Source: a bacterium
GTDB taxonomy: Bacteria > Patescibacteria > JAEDAM01 > Absconditabacterales > Absconditicoccaceae
Assembly (NCBI GenBank): GCA_017442645.1
Contig: JAFRZH010000017.1
Span: 1-6,483 of the forward strand
Length of the DNA: 6,483 nt
Reading direction: 5' to 3'
Every line of letters starts with the position of its first letter. The stretch's first letter is position 1. A model generated the notes under the pieces. The model was not told the DNA's origin. It made no database searches and saw only the letters and a program-made list of their open reading frames with translations. Shown piece after piece: positions 1 to 6,311 of the stretch. A program made the translations under genes and the position numbers.

Positions 1-114
1 AACGAAGAAATACAAAAAATAACAAACATGATAAACCATAAACCAAGAAAAGAACTATGATATAAGTCGGCTTATGAAGTTTATCATAATAAAAAACTAC
101 ATTATTGTCTTTAG
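1..114 (+). CDS. IS30-family transposase, C-terminal fragment (5' end outside window)
   Basis: Reading frame 1 from the window edge gives 37 residues ending at TAG. They include INHKPRKELGY and KSAYEVYH, the typical end of IS30-family DDE transposases (consensus like N.RPRK.LGY.TP.EVF). The Gly of ELGY is encoded by TGA at 58-60, so the element is adapted to the UGA=Gly code and has probably been resident in this lineage, not freshly imported from a standard-code host. Only the tail after the catalytic core is visible, so whether the enzyme is intact cannot be judged. A different integrase-like family with the same tail is possible but less likely. Confidence 0.75.
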
Positions 115-142
115 TGGTGCATTTCGCTTGAAAATTAAGCAC
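115..142 (+). mobile_element. Probable right end of the IS30-like element
   Basis: Immediately after the transposase stop comes a short segment (TGGTGCATTTCGCTTGAAAA and a few more bases) that lies where the terminal inverted repeat of an IS30-family element is expected. The boundary is inferred from position only. The left end is outside the window, so the inverted repeat and any target duplication cannot be checked. The Memo gene on the other strand ends only about 17 bp further on, so the insertion sits just past its stop. Confidence 0.3.
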
Positions 143-158
143 AGTTAATACAGTAAGA

Positions 159-941
159 TTATTCATACCACATAAAAATTCTTGAAGTATTTTCTTCTTC
201 GAGATCTCTTCCGACAATACTACTTGAACTGTCTCTATATCGAAAAAAAGCTTTCTGTCCTTGTTGAGAAGCATACTGATTTATCAAAAAAAGACAAGCA
301 GGACAGTCTGCATCGACATTTTCGACAAAATCCTTAAAATCTCACGTTCCTTGTTTCAAGAAATCAATACTTTTCAAATCATGTTGATAGGTTTGTTCTT
401 CGGGTTGATAATGGGCAAAATCTACTGATGCGATCACTAAAACTTTTCATGAGAAAGGGAGTTTTTTCAATTTTTCTAGAGGAGGTAGATGAGTAGGGAG
501 AGATAAGGTTACAATTTCCGAAGTTGGGAAATATTTTTTGATTCGCGGAAGATGTTCTCCGATTCCGTGTTCTTTGAGCAAAAAACTTTTTCAAAAAGGG
601 GTTGCTAATTGTCTTTCATCTTTTATTCAAGGAAACGCAGAAAGTTGATATTTTTTTTCATGATAGAAACAAGAAAAAGAAGAAAAAGTCTGAGGTTCTT
701 TTTCGTCAAGATAGAAATGATTTGGGGAAACGATTAAAACATAGTTTGGATCAGATTTTTTATACCATTTTTCTTTAATCATTGCATAAAATGCATTAAC
801 CTTTTCAGAAGCGATCATGAAATGAGGAATAATTGCAAAATGAGTTTCAGAGTGTGAAAAACAAATATATTTTCCCCAAAAGAAACTTCCTACCAAAACG
901 GCTATAAAACTGTAGTATCGTAATTTTTTTTTCTTAAACAT
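159..941 (-). CDS. Memo-family (AmmeMemoRadiSam system protein B-like) protein with N-terminal membrane anchor
   Basis: 260 residues from ATG at 941 to TAA at 159-161, with four in-frame TGA codons read as Gly (residues 105, 117, 165, 200). Family landmarks occur in order: IIPH (His40), SPNHF (His75), EHGIGEHLP (124-132), ASVDFAHY (171-178, matching the usual SSDFSHY) and DCPAC (212-216). These correspond to the conserved His/His/Cys centre of Memo proteins, which are related to class III LigB-type dioxygenases. Residues 3-8 are basic, and about 9-29 form a hydrophobic segment, so the domain is probably anchored in the membrane and faces outwards. Length is normal for the family. The AMMECR1 and radical-SAM partners often found beside Memo are not in this window. 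Upstream of the ATG is AAGATAAGGT, a weak ribosome-binding site. The family call is firm; the biochemical role is unknown. Confidence 0.85.
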
Positions 942-1039
942 ACCTTATCTTCAGTATCTAAATTATTAAGAATAAATTACCTATTTTTTTACGAAAAACA
1001 ATAAATTTTAACCGTTCAAGAAAGAGAGAAATGGTATCT

Positions 1040-1069
1040 CTTATACTCAACAAACTAAAAAAATGTAAA
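1040..1069 (-). promoter_or_regulatory. Candidate promoter for the Memo gene
   Basis: On the minus strand TTTACA (1064-1069) and TATAAG (1040-1045) are separated by 18 bp, about 100 bp upstream of the Memo ATG. The -35 box overlaps one unit of the TGTAAAAA repeats. In such AT-rich DNA a match of this quality is weak evidence. Confidence 0.3.
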
Positions 1070-1097
1070 AACATTGTAAAAATTCTTGTAAAAATTC
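1063..1097. repeat. 12-bp tandem repeat in the divergent intergenic region
   Basis: TTGTAAAAATTC occurs twice head to tail (1074-1085 and 1086-1097, identical), preceded by a degenerate third unit (ATGTAAAAACA, 1063-1073). TGTAAAAA therefore recurs at 1064, 1075 and 1087, close to one helical turn apart. It lies between the minus-strand Memo gene and the plus-strand gene at 1176, overlapping candidate promoter elements, so an operator is possible. Simple slippage in AT-rich DNA is the alternative. Confidence 0.6.
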
Positions 1098-1108
1098 TTT
1101 CTCATAAT

Positions 1109-1148
1109 TTGACAAAAAAAAACAAATATAATCATTGTATTATATAAT
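1109..1148 (+). promoter_or_regulatory. Candidate promoter region for the gene at 1176
   Basis: A perfect TTGACA (-35) lies at 1109-1114. Downstream there are several -10-like boxes: TATAAT at 1127-1132 (12-bp spacer, too short), TATTAT at 1138-1143 (23 bp) and TATAAT at 1143-1148 (28 bp). None has ideal spacing. Promoter activity is likely here, but the exact pairing is unresolved. Confidence 0.35.
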
Positions 1149-1175
1149 ATTTTTTATTTAATAGATAAACAAAAA

Positions 1176-1656
1176 ATGGCTTCATTGGAGAAAGTAGAAA
1201 CAAATGACTTAATAGTACTTATGTATTTAAAAGCGAAATATTGAAAAAAAACATTTGAGGATATGGTAGCACAAGCCTTGAACGAACCTATAGATTATCA
1301 AGAATATTTTCAGAAGTTCAATGAGTTATTTGGTAGTGAGTGATATGAATACGGACGTGGACAGTATCGTATCAAATTATTATATTGAACAACATATGAA
1401 TTAAAAAAAATGGCAAAGGTGTAGAGCTGAATTTCGATGAAATAAAACATATTATAATGGGTATGATACAGAAGAAAGCTTTTGTTTTAAAACAGGTGAG
1501 TTATATGCTGATGGAGAATACCGCATTTTAAAAGGAAAGACTTATCAAGCAAAGGCTGCTCAAATATGAAAAAAAATAAAAAATGTAATCAAAAAAAAGA
1601 AACTGCACTTTAAAACTGGAGTCTTAGGGAGCGTGGATAATTATTTACATGAATAA
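1176..1656 (+). pseudogene. Unrecognised gene of about 159 codons, interrupted by a frameshift at an A8 run
   Basis: The first frame runs from ATG at 1176 for 82 codons to TAG at 1422-1424. The other half is open from about 1405 to TAA at 1654-1656 in the +1 frame. Both halves contain TGA codons at plausible Gly positions (1242, 1341, 1386; 1438, 1567). The frames meet at eight A's (1403-1410). Deleting one A gives a continuous protein running through ELKKWQRCRAEF. The joined product would be about 159 residues with no obvious membrane segment and a basic stretch near residues 130-138 (KNVIKKKK). It is rich in Tyr, Lys and Gly, with KTYYNGYD and FKTGELYADGEYRI in the second half. I do not recognise the family. 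It could be a decaying gene, a gene rescued by polymerase slippage at A8, or a sequencing error. There is no clear Shine-Dalgarno, and an in-frame TAA-TAG lies just upstream of the ATG. Confidence 0.6.
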
Positions 1657-1658
1657 GT

Positions 1659-1714
1659 AAAAAAATCCGACTCTCCGTCACGATAAAATCAGAACCGAAG
1701 AATCAGATTTTTTT
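1659..1714. terminator. Bidirectional Rho-independent terminator between convergent genes
   Basis: The arms at 1660-1673 and 1700-1713 pair over about 14 positions. The pairing is better on the minus strand, where the two imperfect positions become G-U pairs. Each arm ends in an A/T tract, so a U run follows on both strands. It sits exactly between the stop of the plus-strand gene (1656) and the stop of the minus-strand membrane protein (1722). Confidence 0.65.
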
Positions 1715-1721
1715 CTTTTTT

Positions 1722-3803
1722 TTATTGAGCAGCTGGAACCGTCTTTAACGTATCATTATTTCTGATACTATCAATGAATTCATACAGTGCGACTTTATAC
1801 ACTCCTTCATCATTTAAAATGTAGAGTTCTGGTTTATCTCATGAAGCTTCTGAAACATTCATATCGATCACAGGATGTCCTTCAATCATAAATTTGAAAC
1901 TGAAAAGATATTTCATATTATAAACTGCTTTATTATCATCATTCGTTTTTGGATTTACGGTTTCATAAGCTACGAATAGCTGTTTCTCTTGATCAAAAAG
2001 ATAGATATATTTTGTGGCTGATGAAGTGATAATTTTTACTTTATCCGTAAATTCTTGAGCAACAATATCTCCTCCTTTGAGAGGAATTTCTCTATAGGAA
2101 AGTGAAGTTCCTGCAAGATTACTTCTCCAGAAAAGATAAGGTTTTTTATTACTCCATCCAAAGAAAGAACCATCAATTGCAAAGCTTCAAAATTCTGTAA
2201 AATTCATTCCTGAGCCAAGAAGAACATCATACGAACTTCCTCCTTGGAAATTTGATTCAGATCCTGCAACATTACGATATCTTGTGACAAAGATATTTCC
2301 CACAGAAGAAATATTCTTTTGGAAGACATAGAAATTGTTTTTATTGAAAATTCCGAGTCAACCTAAATTGGAAGAAAACGCTCCATCAGTAGTTTCCAAA
2401 GGAGTAACTCAAGATTTAGTAAACAAAGAAATCTCTCCTTTATCCGTTGCACAATAGAGCCCATCACGTAATAAAGACACGGTACAAGTAGATAAATTAT
2501 TACCTCCATTAAATTCAGTCAATGTTCCTCTATTACTATCACTTGTGATATCCAATAAAACAGCTTTACTACCAGCAATAGCAATATTTTTTGGAATAAA
2601 AACAGAATGCAATGTCCCTAGTTTTTCTAATTCTGAGCTATTAAAAGCAAGAATTCTAGAACCATTGGTAAACTGCGTTAATTTCTCAATAGGGATAATA
2701 TTAAATCCCTTGTAATATTCTGCTTGTAAAATGGTCTTTAATTGTTTAACATCCTGAAGCCATTTCCCTTTAGATTCAATAAAGTCAAGCTTTTGCATGA
2801 TTTCTGAATAGGTAAGTGATTTTTCAGGGGAAGATGGATCAAGATTTTGGAACTCAGCCATTTCTTTTTGAATATCTTCAATCGTCAAGTCAATATAGAC
2901 TCAAGAACTTGTTTTGAATTTAGTTTCAGGATCTTCATTTCCTCTTCGCTGTGAAAGTAAAGATGAAATAAGAAGAAGAATAAGAACTCCTGAACAAACG
3001 GAAATTAAATAAATCTTATTCCCCCAAATTTTCTTTTTGATATCTTTCAAAAATCATGAAGCCTGAATCTTTTCTCCAATGATATTAAACCCTTTTGTCA
3101 AAGTAAAATCACTTGAAGATCTTGTTTTTTTAATTTCAAGAGAAAAATTAACGATATAAGAAAGAAGGAAGGATACATATTGTTTTTCAACCCTTGAAAC
3201 TAAAATACTTTCTAATGATAAAAGAAATTTTTCTTCAGCTTCATCTTCCAAAAGAATAGCTTCAAGTTCTTTTCTATCTTGTTGTCCTAATATATCTGAA
3301 ATTTTTACTCCTACATAAACAAGCTGATCATTTCCTTCAAGATTTCATTCCACGAGATCCGAAAAGGCATCAATTTTTTCTGACGGATCTACGGAATTTT
3401 CTAAAGTATATAAAATCCTTTGATCTCTCATAATCAAAAGACTTACCTCTCAAATCATAGAACTTAACAAAAGATTATCCACAATCAGTTGGATAACTCC
3501 TTTAAGTTCAAATCTTTCTACATCACGAACCTTACTTGCAAATTGATCAAATTTAATATTGAGATCTTTTAAAGAATTTTCGAAATATTGCTTCAATTCC
3601 GTAAGATTATCTTCCTCAAGAGTTTGTACTTTTGATGTAAATTCTGCAACAAAATCCTCTAAAATATCTTTCTGAAACTGTAAAAATTTTTGAGAACTAC
3701 ATTCAACATATACATTCATTTTTATAGTATCTCCAAGGGTATCCTGAAAAGCATAAATAGCCTCTTCAGCACCGTATTGCTTTTTTGTTTCTACAAGTTG
3801 CAT
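1722..3803 (-). CDS. Large single-pass membrane protein, unknown function (693 aa)
   Basis: One continuous frame from ATG at 3803 to TAA at 1722-1724, provided eight TGA codons are read as Gly (residues 118, 153, 250, 301, 465, 482, 539, 655). Residues 1-255 are charged and partly helical. Around 95-200 the pattern (long helix, SSMIGEVSLLIMRD, FSDLVEGNLEGNDQLVYVG) faintly recalls a degenerate PP2C/PPM-type phosphatase fold, but I see no metal-binding aspartate set. A basic stretch (KDIKKK) precedes one hydrophobic segment at about 264-283 (YLISVCSGVLILLLISSLL), predicting an inside N-terminus. Residues 300-693 would then face outwards. They contain recurring aromatic/Gly beta-strand patterns (GLYCATDKGEISLF, YIYLFDQEKQLFVAYE, ELYILNDEGVYKVALY) suggestive of a beta-propeller. 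It starts 63 bp after the glycosyltransferase stop on the same strand, so it is probably co-transcribed. No Shine-Dalgarno is evident. The gene call is firm; the domain suggestions are inference. Confidence 0.85.
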
Positions 3804-3866
3804 GATTCGTGAGTAAAGTTAGGACGATAAAATTATTTCATGAGTTTTCTTTAGATGTACGAAAAT

Positions 3867-4670
3867 TTATTTTTTTTTCAATACCAAATAACGAAAAATA
3901 TAGGGAATAATTTGAAGACTATTCAATACTTTTTTGAGATTTCTTTTGGGATCTGAGATAAGTCTTCGTAACCGTTCTAACTTGATCATTCTAATCCATT
4001 TAGGAGCTCTTTTTTGACTTCAAGCCCACCAATCAAAAAGCCCTCACACGTTCATGACAATCAGATTATTTTTCTTTATTTTTTGATAATTTTTTAAGGT
4101 CCACATCTCTTGAATGGGATTGGTTGGAGTCGATCTTCCTACGAGTAAAATATTGATCGTATCTTGGTATTCTCCCAGTTGTTTTTCCGCTTGTTCTCGC
4201 TCAAATTCCGAATATCCCTCTTGAGCGTAAATTACATTATACCCCTTATAGGAAATATATTTTTTCGCTTTTTCGATCTCTGTTTCTTTGGCACCGTACA
4301 TCAAAAGACAAATTTTGTGATTTCCATACATCTCTCTGACTTTTTCTAAGAAAAAAGAAGAAAAATCTGTTCCGTTAAGATTGTCTAGTCGTTTTTTCGG
4401 AGTTTGGATTACATGAAAAAGATTTGCACAAAAATAAAAAATCTGTACGGCAATACCATCAGGCAATAAGAAATCTCCTTTCAAAAGAATTTTTCTATAA
4501 TCATCTTGATTATTACTTCTTTCCTGAGTATTGAAGAGATTATGTGCTACAATATTAGCAAAATAAATAAAATTGATAATACAAAAATCTTGTTCTTGAT
4601 AGCATTGCAAGATATCTTGTACCAACTGCTGTTTATCTCATTGATATAATTTTTCAAGGACCGCTTTCAT
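3867..4670 (-). CDS. WecB/TagA/CpsF-family glycosyltransferase
   Basis: 267 residues from ATG at 4670 to TAA at 3867-3869. TGA codes Gly at residues 11, 209 and 217. The family (GT26) transfers N-acetylmannosaminuronate or a related sugar onto a lipid-linked intermediate at the inner membrane face, in teichoic acid, enterobacterial common antigen or capsule synthesis. Landmarks are LPDGIAV (69-75, with the catalytic-type Asp71), NGTD (99-102), a Rossmann-like ICLLMYGAKE (120-129), ILLVGRSTP ... QEMW (174-190) and GGLFDWWAGSQKRAPKW (209-225), then LERLRRLISDPKR (231-243). The usual VGLGAPKQE is altered to VGRSTPTNPIQE, so the loop differs from the consensus. The C-terminal tail is basic and hydrophobic, as in membrane-associating TagA appendages. 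Length is typical. It lies 114 bp downstream of yqeY and just ahead of the large membrane protein. The acceptor and sugar cannot be told. Confidence 0.9.
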
Positions 4671-4730
4671 GGTTCTTCCCTACGAATAAAAAACCTTACT
4701 CTTTTTGAAAAAGAATAAAATTCTGATGTA

Positions 4731-4758
4731 TGTATAGTGTTTTCCTTATCAATCGCAA
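4731..4758 (-). promoter_or_regulatory. Candidate promoter for the glycosyltransferase
   Basis: On the minus strand TTGCGA (4753-4758) and TATACA (4731-4736) are 16 bp apart, about 60 bp upstream of the ATG at 4670. Each box matches four or five of six consensus bases. It is weak but well placed in the 114-bp gap after yqeY. Confidence 0.3.
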
Positions 4759-4784
4759 ATAGATTTTGTTCGTTATTTCAAATA

Positions 4785-5234
4785 TTATTGGCTAAGTTTT
4801 TTATTGATCAAGTCATTGAGTAAAGCTCCATCAACGGTACTCATTCCGTCTTCTTTGATTTTTTTCATAATCATTCCTCTTTGACTTTTGAGGTCGGTAA
4901 TACTAAGTTCTGAGATCATTTGATCAAGGAATTTTTCAGTTTCCTCTGTATTCATCATCTGAGGAAGATACCTTTCAAGTACTGCTTTTTTGAAAAGTTC
5001 TGATTCTTTTTCTTCATTTTTTTCTGCTTTTTCCAAGAAAGAGATCGTTTCAACTACCGCTTTCACTTCCTTTTTGATCAAAGAGATGATGTCAGCATCC
5101 GTTGGCTCTTGTTGAGTTTCGATTCTTTTGTTTTTAATCTGAGCAAGAAGATAATTCAGAATTATTTTCTTTTCTTCATTTTTTGTCTTCATTGCTTCTT
5201 TGTAATCCGCAGTAATTTGTTCTAAAAGGGGCAT
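4785..5234 (-). CDS. yqeY: GatB/YqeY domain-containing protein
   Basis: 149 residues beginning MPLLEQITADYKEAMK, from ATG at 5234 to TAA at 4785-4787. An in-frame TTG four codons upstream could serve, but the ATG gives the usual YqeY N-terminus. The protein is mostly helical and has the conserved C-terminal pattern RGMIMKKIKEDGMSTVDG followed by LLNDLI, equivalent to G.VM..V......VDG..VN.LV in the family. YqeY resembles the tRNA-binding tail domain of GatB, the Asp/Glu-tRNA amidotransferase subunit, but stands alone; its precise role is not established. The length is the family norm. It uses no TGA; all its glycines are GGN. No Shine-Dalgarno is visible. A minus-strand TTGATA-16 bp-TAAAAG (5288-5293 and 5266-5271) is a possible promoter. 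Confidence 0.9.
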   Translation of the reverse strand: MPLLEQITADYKEAMKTKNEEKKIILNYLLAQIKNKRIETQQEPTDADIISLIKKEVKAVVETISFLEKAEKNEEKESELFKKAVLERYLPQMMNTEETEKFLDQMISELSITDLKSQRGMIMKKIKEDGMSTVDGALLNDLINKKLSQ

Positions 5235-5334
5235 GTTTTTTATCAAAAAATAAAAGAGTATCTTTCTTTTAAGGATCTACAATTTTTTATCAATAAGATT
5301 TTATTTCAGAAAAAAGAAAATTTCTTCAAGTAGT

Positions 5335-5365
5335 AAAAAACGAGGACTTTCATCCCCGTTCTTTT
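5335..5365. terminator. Rho-independent terminator downstream of the DUF3800 gene
   Basis: On the minus strand AACGGGG, an 8-nt loop and CCTCGTT form a 7-bp stem with one G-U pair, followed directly by six T's (plus coordinates 5360 down to 5335). This is a good terminator for the transcript coming from DUF3800, placed before yqeY. The plus strand also ends in CTTTTT, so it may work both ways. Confidence 0.7.
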
Positions 5366-5396
5366 TGAATGATAATTTTTCATTTTTCATAAAAAC

Positions 5397-5424
5397 TTGA
5401 TTTTGAACTTTTTTTCGTTATAAT
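5397..5424 (+). promoter_or_regulatory. Plus-strand promoter, left cassette
   Basis: TTGATT (5397-5402), a 16-bp spacer and a perfect TATAAT (5419-5424). The same boxes and spacing recur at 6278-6305 although the spacer bases have partly diverged, which suggests function. It would start transcription near 5431, towards and antisense to the 3' end of DUF3800. Confidence 0.6.
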
Positions 5425-5430
5425 CTATTT

Positions 5431-5505
5431 CAGAAATTAATTCATACTGAAACGTGTCGTTTAGCGACTGCATTCTCTTAGGAGATAGGTATGAATTTTT
5501 CTTTT
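5431..5505 (+). ncRNA. Candidate structured RNA or leader, left
   Basis: Downstream of the left promoter AATTCATAC (5439-5447) pairs perfectly with GTATGAATT (5489-5497), followed by a T-rich stretch (TTTCTTTT). The enclosed bases hold two more hairpins: GTCG/CGAC (5456-5468) and TCTC/GAGA (5474-5485, loop TTAG). The fold therefore resembles a three-way junction. Its 3' part overlaps antisense the last codons of DUF3800. It could be a short terminated RNA, or a leader whose fold hides the AGGAG and ATG of the small ORF at 5491. I know no family that it matches. Confidence 0.4.
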
Positions 5506-6116
5506 GGGAAAATTTGTATTTGTATTGCTCTATGTTTAATAACGTTTAGATATGATTCTTTTTGTGATGAATATTCACGATGGATTCATGAAGTAATATA
5601 ATCGGCTAATTGTAATAAATTATTTTTTCTAGAATCTTCTGTTCTCACTTTTTTTATTTTATGATCATTATAGGTATTAAATTTTTTTCTTAAGTATGTT
5701 TGTAAATTTCTATCAAAAGATTTACTATATCCTCCATCAATAATTACATTAGCTTCCATTAATCTTGTCCTCGCCATTTCGAATACTAGAGAACATATAT
5801 AACTATAAAAAGATTCTCTCAATTTTAAACTTTCAAGGTCTAACACTTGTTTATTAACAATAATTCAATAATAGAAAAAATCATAAGGAGCTACAGCAGA
5901 AAAGAAAGCTTGTTTAATTCTGTCAGAATCTTTTTTATAATGAAATTCATAATTTTCAGAGAAATGTAATTCATTTTTTAATAGTTGAATTCTTTGATTA
6001 CATTTTTCAGCCTCATTTTGAGTATTAAAAATAACCATTCAAATAGTAAAGAAATGACTTGATTGTTTTTCAAATTGAAATCCTGTATCTCAAGCTTCAT
6101 CGATAAATACTAACAT
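5478..6116 (-). CDS. DUF3800 domain-containing protein
   Basis: 212 residues from ATG at 6116 to TAA at 5478-5480. TGA is Gly at residues 9, 26, 84 and 177. It begins MLVFIDEAGDTGFQF, the hallmark DE(S/A)GD start of DUF3800. It continues with EFHY (57-60), VIIDGGYSKSFD (124-135) and EDSRKNNLLQLADYI (160-174), and ends with the family's C-terminal IKHRAIQIQIFPKE. These acidic residues (Asp6, Glu7, Asp127, Asp161, Asp172) form an RNase H-like arrangement, so nuclease-type activity is a reasonable inference. DUF3800 genes are common near mobile elements and defence loci, though the function is not established. Length is normal and the gene looks intact. It is flanked by direct cassette copies, has its own promoter at 6151-6178, and ends in a terminator at 5335-5365, so it forms a single-gene unit that could have been acquired as a cassette. 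Confidence 0.9.
5491..5601 (+). CDS. Possible 36-residue hydrophobic peptide, antisense to DUF3800 3' end
   Basis: ATG at 5491 to TAA at 5599-5601. The peptide starts MNFSFGKICICIALCLITF: a basic residue, then a Cys/Ile/Leu-rich hydrophobic stretch, then a polar charged tail. AGGAG lies 6 nt before the ATG, the best Shine-Dalgarno in the window, and a strong promoter lies about 70 bp upstream. The ATG and SD both fall inside the RNA fold annotated at 5431-5505. Against it: it is entirely short, and all but the upstream signals lie opposite a conserved coding region, where open frames arise by chance. A small membrane peptide of type I toxin character is conceivable but unproven. Confidence 0.3.
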   Translation: MNFSFGKICICIALCLITFRYDSFCDEYSRWIHEVI

Positions 6117-6150
6117 GATTAGAAAAATAGAATTTTAAAAATTCATCTCT

Positions 6151-6178
6151 ACTATACCTATCTCCTTCATCATTTCAA
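6151..6178 (-). promoter_or_regulatory. Promoter for the DUF3800 gene
   Basis: On the minus strand TTGAAA (6173-6178), a 16-bp spacer and TATAGT (6151-6156), placed about 35 bp upstream of the ATG at 6116. Transcription would begin near 6144, giving a short leader. The spacer contains AGGAGATAGG, which also looks like a Shine-Dalgarno but precedes no suitable start of the gene. Confidence 0.5.
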
Positions 6179-6203
6179 CTTCTTTTTCTTTATTTTTTTT
6201 GAC

Positions 6204-6305
6204 AAAAAAATGAGAACTTTCATCCCCTGTTCTTTTTAAATGATATAAATTTATTCTGTAAAGATTTTTGAAAAAACTTGATTTTGGAATTTTTTTAAGT
6301 ATAAT
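6204..6305. repeat. Intergenic cassette, right copy (direct repeat of 5335-5424)
   Basis: Same order of blocks as the left copy: A run, GAACTTTCATCCCCT and GTTCTTTTT, AATGATA, a variable middle about 10 bp longer, AACTTGATTTTG, a T run and TATAAT. The hairpin of the left copy has decayed here. The alternative pairing AGAAC/GTTCT remains at 6213-6232, next to T and A tracts. Confidence 0.75.
6278..6305 (+). promoter_or_regulatory. Plus-strand promoter, right cassette
   Basis: TTGATT (6278-6283), a 16-bp spacer and a perfect TATAAT (6300-6305), the same architecture as at 5397-5424. Expected start near 6312. No plus-strand gene with a start codon follows before a terminator-like hairpin. Confidence 0.6.
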
Positions 6306-6311
6306 AATTAT

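Larger units (their letters stand above)
5335..5424. repeat. Intergenic cassette, left copy (direct repeat of 6204-6305)
   Basis: The first 33 aligned positions differ from the right copy at only two substitutions and one indel. This core reads GAGGACTTTCATCCCC, then GTTCTTTTT, against GAGAACTTTCATCCCCT, then GTTCTTTTT. The middle is diverged by substitutions and a small indel. The end is again shared: AACTTGATTTTG, a T run and TATAAT. The cassette holds a hairpin and a plus-strand promoter, annotated separately. The two copies bracket the DUF3800 gene in the same orientation. Confidence 0.75.

Noticed and set aside
379..594. Minus-strand open frame of 71 codons
   Set aside because: It lies in a different frame inside the Memo gene, whose own frame shows the family motifs. 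It has Ser/Arg/Thr-rich, shadow-like composition.
1022..1042. Hairpin AAGAGA/TCTCTT between the Memo gene and the repeats
   Set aside because: Only six base pairs with no T run on either strand. It overlaps the candidate Memo -10 box and does not look like a terminator.
3450..3803. Reading the 1722-3803 region as several small separate genes ending at TGA
   Set aside because: All pieces share one frame, lack starts of their own and join at TGA codons, as in the other genes of this window.
4164..4349. Plus-strand open frame of 61 codons
   Set aside because: It is antisense to the conserved core of the glycosyltransferase, with a Phe/Leu-rich composition expected from the complement of Lys/Glu-rich coding sequence.
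4684..4720. Possible terminator TCTTTTT/AAAAAGA after yqeY
   Set aside because: The loop is a single base, too tight for the full stem, and there is no GC content, so it is probably just AT-rich sequence.
6135..6173. 12-codon leader-like ORF (MMKEIGIVEMNF) upstream of DUF3800
   Set aside because: It lies across the predicted promoter of DUF3800, so most of it would not be transcribed from there, and nothing indicates attenuation.
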